A stretch of 64,000 nt of DNA from JACQFZ01 sp045810625 (GTDB taxonomy: Bacteria > Pseudomonadota > Gammaproteobacteria > Acidiferrobacterales > Sulfurifustaceae). The DNA is taken from the NCBI GenBank assembly GCA_045810625.1, contig JBJMVQ010000044.1:130403-194402 (forward strand), read 5' to 3'. This document shows positions 36,664-45,747 of the stretch, in pieces. The position numbers were made by a program, and so were the translations under genes. Below the pieces are notes generated by a model that saw nothing but the letters and a program-made list of their open reading frames with translations, made no database searches and was not told the origin of the DNA. The number at the start of each line of letters is the position of its first letter. The stretch's first letter is position 1.

Positions 36664-37036
36664 CGAGCATCACCGGAAAGCGGATTTCCTCTTCGAGATC
36701 ACCGCTCGCGAGCTTGGCGCTGACGACGACACGAAACGGCGCCGCATCGGCCGGCTCGATCTCGACCTTCGGCTGCTCGAGGCGCGGCTCGTATTTGCCG
36801 ATAAGGCGCCGCATGTGCACGCAGTAGTCTTCGAGCGCCGGCGGGCTGCCGTGCGGGAGATCGACGATGCTCGGAAGCCCGCAGTTCAGGACATCCAACT
36901 CGCCGGTCGAATCGGCCGGCGCCGCGAGGATGCGATTCGACACGAGCCGCTGCACGTTGGCCCGCACCGCGCTCTTCAGATCGAACGTCGCATCTGCGGC
37001 ATCGTCGCACACGAGACGCTCGAACAGGTATTTCAT
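36650..37036 (-). CDS. tssE: T6SS baseplate protein TssE (gp25-like)
   Basis: From the ATG at 37036 a 128-aa protein of the GPW/gp25 family: LKSAVRANVQRLVSNR near the start, then DVLNCGLPSIVDLPHGSPPALEDYCVHMRRLIGKYEPRLEQPKVEIEP, which includes the NyGLP(s)-type motif of TssE, and a beta-rich end (FRVVVSAKLASGD). It follows hcp by about 32 bases. TssE initiates sheath polymerisation on the baseplate. Confidence 0.92.
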   Translation of the reverse strand: MKYLFERLVCDDAADATFDLKSAVRANVQRLVSNRILAAPADSTGELDVLNCGLPSIVDLPHGSPPALEDYCVHMRRLIGKYEPRLEQPKVEIEPADAAPFRVVVSAKLASGDLEEEIRFPVMLDGRA

Positions 37037-37068
37037 ATGACCTCCCCGCGGCGGCTCGACTCGTACCG

Positions 37069-37656
37069 TTACTTCGTGAAGCTCCCGATGACGCGGTTGC
37101 GCGCAAGACTCCATCCCGACGACATCACGCCGGCGCGGCCGGTATCGGCGCGCTGCACGGTGTAACTCCAAAGGATCTCCGTGAAATTCAGTTTGAACTG
37201 CTCGGTCGGCATATCGTCAGGGTGCGACTGGAACTGAATCTCGCTGATCAGGGCGTCGCGCAGCTGGAACGTGATGATGTTCGCCGTGCGATCGCCCGAG
37301 TTGCGCAGGATGTAAAGCCGCGTCGGCTGCGCGTCGCCTTTTCCGAGCGGCTGTGCGCGCAAACAGTATTCGTAGAATTTCACCGAGGTCTTGTCGACGT
37401 ACTTCACGCACGTGAACTCGGTGATGATCGGGCGGCCGGAGGTGCGCGCCGAGTTGCTGACATCGGTCGTCACCTGCTGTTTCATACCCTGATGAATCGA
37501 GACGAGCTCGATGCACTTGCCGAAGTTCTTGGCGATCTCGTCGTCCATCTTGTAGACGTCTTCGCCGTCCTTATCGACGAGGCTGCCGCCGTTCGCCCAG
37601 CTGTTGTCTCCGCCGAAGATCGTGTCGTCTCCCGGCTGTAGCAGTATCAGATCCAT
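37069..37656 (-). CDS. hcp: T6SS tube protein Hcp (TssD)
   Basis: A 195-aa protein starting MDLILLQPGDDTIFGGDN. Family features: KCIELVSIHQGMKQQ, SGRPIITEFTCVKYVDKTSVKFYEYCLRAQPLGKG and EQFKLNFTEILWSYTVQ close to the end, which match the strands and loop of Hcp hexamer subunits. It is somewhat longer than the usual 160-172 residues because of the N-terminal loop (DKDGEDVYKMDDEIAKNF). AAGGG lies about eight bases before the ATG. Its place directly after the sheath gene is common. Ring stacking forms the inner tube. Confidence 0.93.
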   Translation of the reverse strand: MDLILLQPGDDTIFGGDNSWANGGSLVDKDGEDVYKMDDEIAKNFGKCIELVSIHQGMKQQVTTDVSNSARTSGRPIITEFTCVKYVDKTSVKFYEYCLRAQPLGKGDAQPTRLYILRNSGDRTANIITFQLRDALISEIQFQSHPDDMPTEQFKLNFTEILWSYTVQRADTGRAGVMSSGWSLARNRVIGSFTK

Positions 37657-37688
37657 GGCAATGTCCCTTGGTTAACCGTGTAAGCGCG

Positions 37689-39653
37689 TCACGCCGGAAG
37701 CTCGGCGACGAGGCGAATCGAAGTGGTCAGCTCCTCGAGCTGGAAGTGCGGCTTGAGGAATACCGTCGCCCGATACGCGCCGGGCTTGCCCGGCACATCG
37801 GTGACCGTGACCTGCGCCGCACGCAACGGATACGCCGCTTTCACCTGCTGGGTGGCGTTGTCGTCGAGCAGCACGTACTGCGCGATCCACGCGTTCAGGA
37901 ACTGTTCGACGTTTGCGCGCGTGAGGAAGCTGCCCACCTTTTCGCGCATGATCACTTTGATGTAATGCGCAAAGCGCGCGGCGGCGAGCACGTACGGCAA
38001 CATCGCCGAAACTTGCGCGTTGCTGTTGGCCGCGTCGGAGATGTACTTCTTCGGAAGATTGGTCGTCTGTCCGCCGAAGAACGCCGCCTTGTTCGTGCCT
38101 TTGCAATGGCAGATCGCCATGAAGCCAAGATCGTTCAGCTCTTTTTCGCGCCGGTCGGTGATCGCGACCTGCGTCGGGCACACCATCTCGACATCGCCCT
38201 CCGCCGTCCTGAACTTGTACGTCGGCAGACCTTCGACCAGGCCGCCGCCCTCGACGCCGCGGATCGCGGCGGTCCAGCCGTAGAGCGAAAACGCGTTGGT
38301 GATGCGCTCGGCCAGGATGTACGCGGAGTTGCCCCAGAGGAATTTCGCCGCGTCACGGCCGTCGACTTCCTCGGTGAAGCTCATGCCCTCGACCGGCACC
38401 GTATCGGGACCGTAGGGCAGGCGCAGCAGCACCCGCGGCAGCGTCAGCGTGACGTAGCGCGAATCCTCGCTCGCGCGGAACGAGCGCCAGCCGTCGAGCT
38501 CGACGCTCTCGAAGATTTTCGACAGGTCGCGCGGACGCGTGAGCTTCTCGAAGCTGTCAAGATCGAACAGGCGCGCATAGGCCGCCGAGATGAACGGAGC
38601 GTGCGCAGCGGCGGCAATCTCGGCCATCTTGTAGAGCAGCTCGATGTCTTCCGGATGGCGCCCGAATTCATAGTCGCCGAGCAGCAAGCTGTACGGATCG
38701 CCGCCGTACGTGCCGTACTCGGCCTCGTAGATGAGCTTGAAGATCGTGCTCTGATCGAACTCGACGGCCTTCTGCAGATCCTTGAGCAGCTCCTGCTTGG
38801 AAATATTCATTACCCGGAGCCTGAGCATGCGTCCGGTTTCGGAGCGCGACACCAGGTAAAACAGCCCGCGCCAAGTCGCTTCCAAACGCTGGAATGCCGG
38901 AGCGTGCATGATGGCGTTCAATTGCTTGGCGAGCGCCGCGTCGATATCGGCGAGGCGTAGCGTCATGAGCTTGCCGGCGCCCTTGTCGGTTCCGTCGGGG
39001 GTCGGCGCCGCGATATCCGCCGTGAACTGCCCGATCATATCGAGCACGTTTTCCCGCTGGCTCGCATCGGACAGCATGTACTCCGGCGTGAGCATCGTCT
39101 TGACGAACTCGGGCGTCCCGACCTTTTTCCAGTCCTCGGGCTTGGCCGGATCGAACGTCGTCTTCAGCTCTTCGCGCAGCTTCTTCCCCTCGTCGCCCGG
39201 CGACATGATCTTGTCGAGCAGTTGCGCCAGCGGATCGGACGTTTCCGACTTCGTATGCATGTCGCGGATACGGCAACGCGCCTGGTAAAGCGCCGCCATG
39301 GCCGGCACGCGCCTGACGATCTCGAGCGGCCCGAAGTCGTCGAGATTCGAAAACGTCAGCACGCCGCTCAGATTGCCTTCGCCGCCCGGCAGCACGTTCG
39401 GTATATCGTTCAGTCTGATAGCCGGCGCGGCCGACGCCATTACCGCGTTGAAGTTGTCGCGATCGATCTCGACGAGCTTGCGGTCCTTCACCGGCGGCAA
39501 CTCCAGCGCCGGCTGACCCGAGAGGTCCGCGAAGATCCCGACAATGAACGGCAGTTCGCGTTTCTCGATCGCACCGCCGGTCTCCACGTCGTATACGATC
39601 TTCACCCGCGGCGGCCGCACACGCGTAAGTTTTTCCTGAACGCTGCCTAGCAT
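37689..39653 (-). CDS. tssBC: fused T6SS contractile sheath protein TssB-TssC
   Basis: One 654-aa open frame combining the two sheath subunits. Residues 1-155 are TssB: SVQEKLTRVRPPRVKIVYDV, ELPFIVGIFADLSG, VKDRKLVEIDRDNFNAVM, LTFSNLDDFGPLEIVRRVPAMAALYQARCRIRD. Residues about 156-230 are a linker. From about 232 it is TssC: LRLADIDAALAKQLNAIMHAPAFQRLEATWRGLFYLV, YGGDPYSLLLGDYEFGRHPEDI, FDLDSFEKLTRPRDLSKIFE, LPRVLLRLPYGPDT, LVEGLPTYKFRTAEGDVEM, LTRANVEQFLNAWIAQYVLLDDNA. GAGGA precedes the ATG by about eight bases. There is no separate tssB or tssC in the window. Two genes are the rule in T6SS. Nothing between the halves suggests a stop or frame change. The N-terminal helix of TssC that ClpV normally binds is here replaced by a linker. 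Confidence 0.92.
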   Translation of the reverse strand: MLGSVQEKLTRVRPPRVKIVYDVETGGAIEKRELPFIVGIFADLSGQPALELPPVKDRKLVEIDRDNFNAVMASAAPAIRLNDIPNVLPGGEGNLSGVLTFSNLDDFGPLEIVRRVPAMAALYQARCRIRDMHTKSETSDPLAQLLDKIMSPGDEGKKLREELKTTFDPAKPEDWKKVGTPEFVKTMLTPEYMLSDASQRENVLDMIGQFTADIAAPTPDGTDKGAGKLMTLRLADIDAALAKQLNAIMHAPAFQRLEATWRGLFYLVSRSETGRMLRLRVMNISKQELLKDLQKAVEFDQSTIFKLIYEAEYGTYGGDPYSLLLGDYEFGRHPEDIELLYKMAEIAAAAHAPFISAAYARLFDLDSFEKLTRPRDLSKIFESVELDGWRSFRASEDSRYVTLTLPRVLLRLPYGPDTVPVEGMSFTEEVDGRDAAKFLWGNSAYILAERITNAFSLYGWTAAIRGVEGGGLVEGLPTYKFRTAEGDVEMVCPTQVAITDRREKELNDLGFMAICHCKGTNKAAFFGGQTTNLPKKYISDAANSNAQVSAMLPYVLAAARFAHYIKVIMREKVGSFLTRANVEQFLNAWIAQYVLLDDNATQQVKAAYPLRAAQVTVTDVPGKPGAYRATVFLKPHFQLEELTTSIRLVAELPA

Positions 39654-39713
39654 ATTTTTTTCCTCATCTTAGAAACGATCCGTTCGCCGAACCCGGCCGA
39701 CGCGCCCCCACGT

Positions 39714-39950
39714 TCACGCGCGGCGGTACATCACCTTGCCGCCGGCGAGACGGAACTTCACCACCTGCCCTTTCGACTCGAGATAGTCGAGCGCCTGCCG
39801 CGCGAGCACGACCGTGTCGTCGTGGCGCTGCCGGGCCAGCCACCAGCGCGCTACCCCCTCGACCGTCTCCGCCGCGTTCGGGCGCACCTCGAGATATCGC
39901 CGGATCGCGTCGGCCGCTTCGACTATTACGCTGCTATCGCTTGTGCTCAC
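39714..39950 (-). CDS. small winged-helix-like protein, first gene of the T6SS unit
   Basis: A 78-aa protein, MSTSDSSVIVEAADAIRRYLEVRPNAAETVEGVARWWLARQ, then VLARQALDYLESKGQVVKFRLAGGKVMYRRA. Two helices followed by a helix and a short two-stranded wing (KGQVVKFRLAGGKVMYRR) suggest a winged helix. It begins 57 bases after the sigma-54 promoter and ends 60 bases before the sheath gene. It could be a small regulator or a structural helper; I do not recognise a named family. Confidence 0.7.
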   Translation of the reverse strand: MSTSDSSVIVEAADAIRRYLEVRPNAAETVEGVARWWLARQRHDDTVVLARQALDYLESKGQVVKFRLAGGKVMYRRA

Positions 39951-40006
39951 GGGTGCTTCTCGTTGCTCCGCGCGGACGAAGTTGTCCGGCGATCGGCAAC
40001 GGCTTT

Positions 40007-40022
40007 AGCAATCGCTGTGCCA
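40007..40022 (-). promoter_or_regulatory. sigma-54 (-24/-12) promoter of the T6SS unit
   Basis: On the minus strand TGGCACAGCGATTGCT, which matches the consensus TGGCAC-N5-TTGC exactly and keeps GG-N10-GC spacing. It lies 57 bases upstream of the first gene (ATG at 39950). A sigma-54 activator is encoded 320 bases away on the same strand, so RpoN-dependent control of the whole unit is likely. Confidence 0.8.
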
Positions 40023-40075
40023 TCATCGTTGTTCGAAAATTTGCTGGAGAAACTGCGGCCAGGTCTCGGGTTGCC

Positions 40076-40184
40076 GGGGCGATCGCGCCCCAGCTACCAG
40101 GTGATGGCGCGCATAAACGCGCGGGTCAGCGCCGTGACGGTAGCGGGAAGTATTGCCTGGGGCATCGCTGCCCGATGGGGCATC
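40076..40184. promoter_or_regulatory. candidate enhancer sites for the sigma-54 activator
   Basis: Two kinds of repeat lie 55-180 bases upstream of the sigma-54 promoter. At 40076-40091 an inverted repeat GGGGCG-ATCG-CGCCCC. At 40158-40166 and 40176-40184 a direct repeat TGGGGCATC, 18 bases apart, with TGCCC between them so that each GGGCA can also pair as an inverted repeat. This is the usual place for upstream activator sequences, but binding is not shown. Confidence 0.45.
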
Positions 40185-40341
40185 CGAATGGATGCGCGTG
40201 CGAATTGAGACCGGCCGAGAAGCGTTACGGAAGAATTACATCGCAAAAGCGATTAGAGGCAGCGCCAGCGCCGACGCACACCGGATTCGAAGAAGCGCTC
40301 GCGCGGACACGAGCGCGTCAAGTCATCGAGTTGGGACCGCG

Positions 40342-41715
<1,374 letters not shown>

Positions 41716-42125
41716 CCTCGTTTCCTTTTGTAAAAACACGGCTCCCGATAGAGACTTTCTCGTGACGCCCCGATGCGCCCGGAGTCTCACGGCGCCGATG
41801 TCTGCGCGCGCGGCGCAGATCGTCGCCGTCGAGCCGTCAGCGGCGCCCAGTGCGGGCAGCGCGTTAGCTCGTTTACATCTAGTGGCAAATCACATTATGT
41901 AGGCAGAAGGGTAATTTGGAACAACAAAAACGTGGGTATTCGCTTTTTCCTGCGCGTTCGTTAGTTCCAATGAGCTATTGCAATTGCGGCACACTCGCGC
42001 GTCCCGGGCTGCCGTCGACTTGACAGACCTACGGCCTGCCGGTCGGGAAGGAATTCGAGCTTAGCTATGGCACGCGACCGGGCGTAGACGTTCAGCCGCA
42101 CGTACGCGCCGCATCACGATTCGCG
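41716..42125. other. 410-bp gap upstream of the activator gene, no gene seen
   Basis: No convincing reading frame on either strand. The middle part (41880-41980) is unusually A/T-rich for the window and holds a 7-base inverted repeat TTGGAAC/GTTCCAA with a 41-base spacer and a GCAATTGC palindrome. It probably contains the promoter of the activator gene. Confidence 0.5.
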
Positions 42126-42659
42126 CTAGTGGCGGTGAGTGTGTGGCGCCGAATTCTTCTCAACGGCCATCGCGCGGTATTGCTCAGGGTCGAGTTGAGG
42201 CAACGTCTCCACAAAGGCGGCGAGCGCCCAGATCTCCTCATCGTCCGCGCTCTCGCCCCACGCCGGCATCCCGGTAAAACGCACACCATTCTTGATGATC
42301 CAGAACAGTTCCTGTCTGGACCACGACGTGGCTGTCTTCGCCAGATCGGGCGCAGGCGGCATGAGGCCTTTTCCGACATCGCCCGCCGACATTCCAGGCG
42401 CACCGTGACACTCAACGCACATTTCGCGGTAGTGCTGCGCCCCCTCGCGCAATGTCGCGGCCGACTTCGCCGGCGGTGCGGGAACATCGGCTGCATGTCG
42501 CCGCACCGACTGGCGCATCACCGTGTGCATGGTCCAGTTTGCCGGTCGGCTATGCGACCGTGTCGCGCCGACATCGTAGAAGCCCAAAAGGAAGAAACCG
42601 GAGATCCCGACCACGATCACCACGACGAGTACTGTCGACAGGGCAAACCATCGCTTCAT
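42126..42659 (-). CDS. membrane-anchored mono-haem cytochrome c
   Basis: A 177-aa protein with an N-terminal membrane helix (LVVVIVVGISGFFLLGF), so probably anchored facing the periplasm. One haem motif CVECH at 81-85; the distal Met is probably in GMPAWG. The segment GAQHYREMCVECHGAPG, then GLMPPAPDLAK and FWIIKNGVRFTGMPAW is the class I cytochrome c pattern seen in many oxidase-linked or copper-linked c-type proteins. GGGAG precedes the ATG by about six bases. It lies just downstream of a copB relic on the same strand. Confidence 0.88.
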   Translation of the reverse strand: MKRWFALSTVLVVVIVVGISGFFLLGFYDVGATRSHSRPANWTMHTVMRQSVRRHAADVPAPPAKSAATLREGAQHYREMCVECHGAPGMSAGDVGKGLMPPAPDLAKTATSWSRQELFWIIKNGVRFTGMPAWGESADDEEIWALAAFVETLPQLDPEQYRAMAVEKNSAPHTHRH

Positions 42660-42674
42660 GCGATCTCCCTTCGC

Positions 42675-42857
42675 TCAATTGTCGCTAAAACCACAACCGC
42701 CATCCGGCGACGACCACGAGACGGCTGCTTCGATATCGAATCCGTATGGCGCGAGCCCCTGAACACCGAGCACGGCGAATCGGCGCGATGGCTCCGGTCG
42801 GCTGTCATATCGCAGACCGGCTTGGAGATACCGAAAGGCGAGATCAGACGCGCATAG
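42675..42857 (-). pseudogene. copB relic (internal fragment of copper resistance protein B)
   Basis: In one minus-strand frame, about 60 residues read ASDLAFRYLQAGLRYDSRPEPS, then RRFAVLGVQGLAPYGFDIEAA, ending SDN-stop. LRYD-x-RPEPSR-x-FAVLGVQGLAPY is the central signature of CopB outer-membrane copper-resistance proteins. The flanking N- and C-terminal parts are absent, and no start codon with a signal peptide is in this frame. I therefore call it a gene remnant. The cytochrome c gene begins 15 bases later. Confidence 0.75.
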
Positions 42858-43044
42858 AGTGACTGCGCTTCGGACCGCCATGGTGTGCGGCGTGAGCGTT
42901 GTGCGACGAAGTCGATTCGCCGAGCGCGTGCGCAACGCGTTCATGCACATGAGCGCATGAAGCAGACGCTACTGCCGCAATGCTCTGCACCGGCGGTGCG
43001 AGCGCCAGCACGACGGCAATAATCGGCTGGAAAATTCGTCGCAT
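42844..43044 (-). CDS. small His-rich exported protein (CzcI-like), possibly truncated
   Basis: A 66-aa reading frame with a signal peptide (FQPIIAVVLALAPPVQSIAA) and a mature tail with one Cys and many His (SCAHVHERVAHALGES, HNAHAAHHGG). This resembles CzcI-type periplasmic metal-resistance proteins. Its 3' end overlaps the copB relic in another frame, so its C-terminus may be foreign and the gene may itself be a leftover of a metal-resistance operon. Confidence 0.5.
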   Translation of the reverse strand: MRRIFQPIIAVVLALAPPVQSIAAVASASCAHVHERVAHALGESTSSHNAHAAHHGGPKRSHSMRV

Positions 43045-43358
43045 TCGTCGAGTCTAAGTTAAAAACAAAACCGCAACAATGTGATGGCTTCGCTGGTACA
43101 CGCCCGCACATCCGACCAACGATCTATCTCCGGCGTCGCGGTTCGCGCCACACAACTCGTCGCGGGTTTCGATTCGCCCAAACTTGGTGAGTCCGACCGC
43201 GAGTCGCCATTCTGCCCGCAAAAGACCCGCGGAGTTCTTGGAGCTATAGCTCGTTTCGGCCGGAACTTCGCTTTTTTGCACGTTTCGAAAATGCTGCGAT
43301 GACTATGCGCAGGTGCGCATGGTCGGGTCTGTTAACCCGATCAAAAATGGAGGAAACG
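43045..43358. other. 314-bp gap, no supported gene
   Basis: No frame on either strand has both a plausible start and a recognisable protein. A minus-strand frame (43054-43281) exists but has no recognisable domain. The stretch should hold the promoters of the divergent CzcI-like gene and the SPW gene; I could not place either with confidence. Confidence 0.45.
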
Positions 43359-43712
43359 ATGCGGACACAGCGCTGGCAAGATTGGGTTATGCTCGTACTG
43401 GGCATCTGGCTTTTCCTTTCTCCTTTCTGGTTGACGGGCTACGCGTCCACGCAAAGCGTGGCCGCGTGGAATTCCTACGTCTTCGGTGTTCTGGTTGCCG
43501 GGTTTGCATGGGCTGCGCTCGCCAATCAGCGCCGCTGGGAAGAATGGGTCGAGCTGGTGCTCGGAATATGGCTTATCATCTCGCCGTTCGTACTCGGTTT
43601 TTATCGCGCCGAGTACGGCGCCGCGTGGAATCAAATCGTTCTCGGCGTGCTGATCGCGGCCGATGCGGCATGGGTGCTAGCCGCTTATCGGGGAGAGCGA
43701 GTGCGAGTGTGA
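43359..43712 (+). CDS. SPW-repeat membrane protein
   Basis: A 117-aa protein. The ATG at 43359 is chosen because GGAGG lies about five bases upstream; an ATG at 43299 is less well placed. It has four transmembrane helices in two similar halves: WQDWVMLVLGIWLFLSPFWL and WEEWVELVLGIWLIISPFVLGF, each with the W-x-(D/E)W-x-x-LVLGIWL-x-(L/I)SPF signature of the SPW family. Function of the family is unknown; members are common near stress genes. Confidence 0.88.
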   Translation: MRTQRWQDWVMLVLGIWLFLSPFWLTGYASTQSVAAWNSYVFGVLVAGFAWAALANQRRWEEWVELVLGIWLIISPFVLGFYRAEYGAAWNQIVLGVLIAADAAWVLAAYRGERVRV

Positions 43713-43719
43713 CCACCGA

Positions 43720-43745
43720 GCGTGGCGACAGCCTTATCGCCACGC
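43720..43745. terminator. hairpin after the SPW gene
   Basis: A perfect 9-bp stem, GCGTGGCGA-(8)-TCGCCACGC, seven bases after the SPW stop codon. There is no clear T-tract after it, so it may be a weak or Rho-assisted terminator. Confidence 0.5.
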
Positions 43746-43920
43746 CTTGCAGTCCTACGATCTCGCGGTGTAAATAACCGCGCGAATCGACGATAGGCTT
43801 ACTTGACGTCGACGCGGGTTCTTGGACGTCCTCGCCGGCTCGCCTAAGGCGATCAGCCGCGAACTTTCGTGCGTTTCCTTGATCCCACCTTTCAACCAAT
43901 AGCGCGGAGGGTGTTGCGTC

Positions 43921-45444
43921 ATGTCGCGAGGGAACCGCCCGCTTCGACGCCGCACAGTGGCCAGCCTCTTGATCGTCGGGATGATTGCGGGCATCGTCGT
44001 TAGCGCGCGATTCAGCTGGATCCCGCATGCCGGCAGCGCCGAGACCGCCCCACTCGCAACACCCGCCGGCCCTACACAGAATTTCGCCTCGCTCGCAAAA
44101 GCAGCGATGCCCGCCGTCGTGAATATCTCCACGACGCGCGTGGTGCGCGGTGGCGGCGGTGGCGCCGGCGGTGGCGGCGGTGAAAGCGCTGAAAAAGCGC
44201 CGCCGTTTAACGACCCGTTCTTTCGTCGGTTCTTTGGGGACGAATTTTTTCGTCGCTTTCAAGCGCCCCGCGAACGCCGCGAAGCTGCGCTCGGCAGCGG
44301 AGTCATCGTCTCGAGCGACGGCTACATCGTCACGAGCAATCACGTCGTCGAAAAGGCCGAACAGATAAAAGTACTGCTGCCCGACAAGAGAGAGTTCGTG
44401 GGGAAGGTAATCGGAACCGATCCCCCTACCGAGATCGCTGTTATCAAAATCGACGCGAAAAATCTCACCGCGCTGCCATGGGGAGATTCCGACAAGCTCC
44501 AGGTAGGCGAATACGTGCTCGCGGTGGGGAATCCCTTCGCACTGAATTCGACGGTGACGATGGGCATCGTGAGCGCGGTCGGGCGCGCGAATGTAGGTAT
44601 TGCCGACTACGAGGACTTCATTCAGACGGACGCGGCCATCAACCCGGGAAATTCCGGCGGCGCTCTCATAAACACGCGCGGCGAAGTTATCGGCATCAAC
44701 ACCGCCATTTTCTCCGAGAGCGGCGGCTACATGGGTATTGGTTTCGCGGTGCCCTCGAACATGGCGCGCATCGTGATGGCGAGCCTTCTCAAGAACGGGA
44801 AAGTCACGCGCGGCTGGCTGGGTGTCTCGGTGCAAGACGTCAACCAGGATCTCGCGAAGCAATTCGGTCTGAGCGAAGCGAAAGGAGCACTCGTGAGCGA
44901 AGTGCTGCCGGACAGTCCCGCCGCGGCGGCCGGCGTCAAGGCCGGCGACGTCATAACCGAGATCGATGGCAAAACCGTCGACAGCGCGGCGCTGTTACGC
45001 AACGCGGTGGCGCAAACACCCATCGGCCAAACGGTCAAGCTGAGCATACTGCGCAACAACAACCAGCAGTCGCTCGACGTCAAGATCGCCGAGCGACCCA
45101 AGGAAATGGCGCAACGCGAGCCGCAAGGGCCGAGCCAGCAGCAGGAGCCCGGCAAACCGTCGGCGCTCAGCGGCCTCGCGGTTCAAGACCTGACGCCGGA
45201 AATGGTCCGCGATTTGGGACTCGCGCCCGGCACCCGCGGCGTCGTCGTCACGGATCTCGCACCGAGCAGCGCGGCGGCCACCGCCGGCATTCAACCGGGA
45301 GACATCATCGTCGAAGTGAATCGACAGCCCGTTCGCTCCGTTGCCGAGCTGAAGCAAATTGCGTCGAAGCTGAAAGAGAAGGACTCGGCGTTGCTTTTGA
45401 TCAATCGACAAGGCGGGCGTGTCTTTCTGGTGGTCAAACCATAA
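43921..45444 (+). CDS. HtrA/DegP-type periplasmic serine protease (Do family)
   Basis: A 507-aa protein with a signal/anchor region (TVASLLIVGMIAGIVVSARF), a trypsin-like domain and two PDZ domains. Catalytic triad: His in VTSNHVVEKA, Asp in PTEIAVIKID and Ser in NPGNSGGAL. A glycine-rich loop (GGGGGAGGGGG) follows the conserved NISTTRVV. PDZ1 is about 285-375, PDZ2 about 405-500, separated by a Gln/Pro-rich linker (REPQGPSQQQEPGKP). It degrades misfolded envelope proteins. A second copy of its 3' end survives downstream. Confidence 0.94.
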   Translation: MSRGNRPLRRRTVASLLIVGMIAGIVVSARFSWIPHAGSAETAPLATPAGPTQNFASLAKAAMPAVVNISTTRVVRGGGGGAGGGGGESAEKAPPFNDPFFRRFFGDEFFRRFQAPRERREAALGSGVIVSSDGYIVTSNHVVEKAEQIKVLLPDKREFVGKVIGTDPPTEIAVIKIDAKNLTALPWGDSDKLQVGEYVLAVGNPFALNSTVTMGIVSAVGRANVGIADYEDFIQTDAAINPGNSGGALINTRGEVIGINTAIFSESGGYMGIGFAVPSNMARIVMASLLKNGKVTRGWLGVSVQDVNQDLAKQFGLSEAKGALVSEVLPDSPAAAAGVKAGDVITEIDGKTVDSAALLRNAVAQTPIGQTVKLSILRNNNQQSLDVKIAERPKEMAQREPQGPSQQQEPGKPSALSGLAVQDLTPEMVRDLGLAPGTRGVVVTDLAPSSAAATAGIQPGDIIVEVNRQPVRSVAELKQIASKLKEKDSALLLINRQGGRVFLVVKP

Positions 45445-45482
45445 CGAAGAGCGATCACACAAGCGAACGGAGCGAACAAAAA

Positions 45483-45514
45483 AGCCCAAGCCTTCCGGCT
45501 TGAGCTTTTCTTTA
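45483..45514 (+). terminator. Rho-independent terminator of htrA
   Basis: AGC-C-CAAGCC-TTCC-GGCTTG-A-GCT hairpin with one mismatch, followed by TTTTCTTT and preceded by a run of A. It lies about 40 bases after the htrA stop. Confidence 0.85.
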
Positions 45515-45553
45515 CTTGTGGCCAATCGCCTAATCGGCCGAAGAGACCACTAA

Positions 45554-45747
45554 CTAGTAGTGCAGGCGGACACCCAAGCCGATGATGCTGTCGTAATCGA
45601 TCTGGCCGCCACCCGATATTTCAAGCTTGTAGTCGCTGAAAGTAAGTACACCCGAGAGGTTGGGTAGGAAGCGGTAAGCGGCGCTCAGCGAGTAGCCGGT
45701 GTAGTCGGCGTCGTTCCCGCTGCCGAAGCTAAGATCGCCGTAGACCT
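45554..45747 (-). pseudogene. 3' relic of an outer-membrane beta-barrel gene
   Basis: On the minus strand about 63 residues in frame up to a TAG at 45554: TPKVYGDLSFGSGNDADYTG, YSLSAAYRFLPNLSGVLTF, SDYKLEISGGG, IDYDSIIGLGVRLHY. Alternating strands and a C-terminal aromatic residue are those of the last strands of an outer-membrane barrel. No start or upstream part exists; at about 45747 it breaks off into the htrA-like fragment. Confidence 0.7.

Noticed and set aside
37689..39653. Possibility that the TssB-TssC fusion is two genes with an error between
   Set aside because: The frame is continuous for 654 codons, the linker region has normal codon use, and no start with a ribosome site lies at the TssC boundary. 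A sequencing error cannot be fully excluded, so it is listed in the finding.
41916..41970. Inverted repeat TTGGAAC/GTTCCAA with 41-base spacer
   Set aside because: Seven-base arms at this distance are close to chance in an A/T-rich stretch; noted only in the gap entry.
43054..43281. Minus-strand frame of 75 codons upstream of the CzcI-like gene
   Set aside because: No ribosome site, no domain and no signal peptide; it may be another relic of the metal-resistance operon, but I cannot show it.
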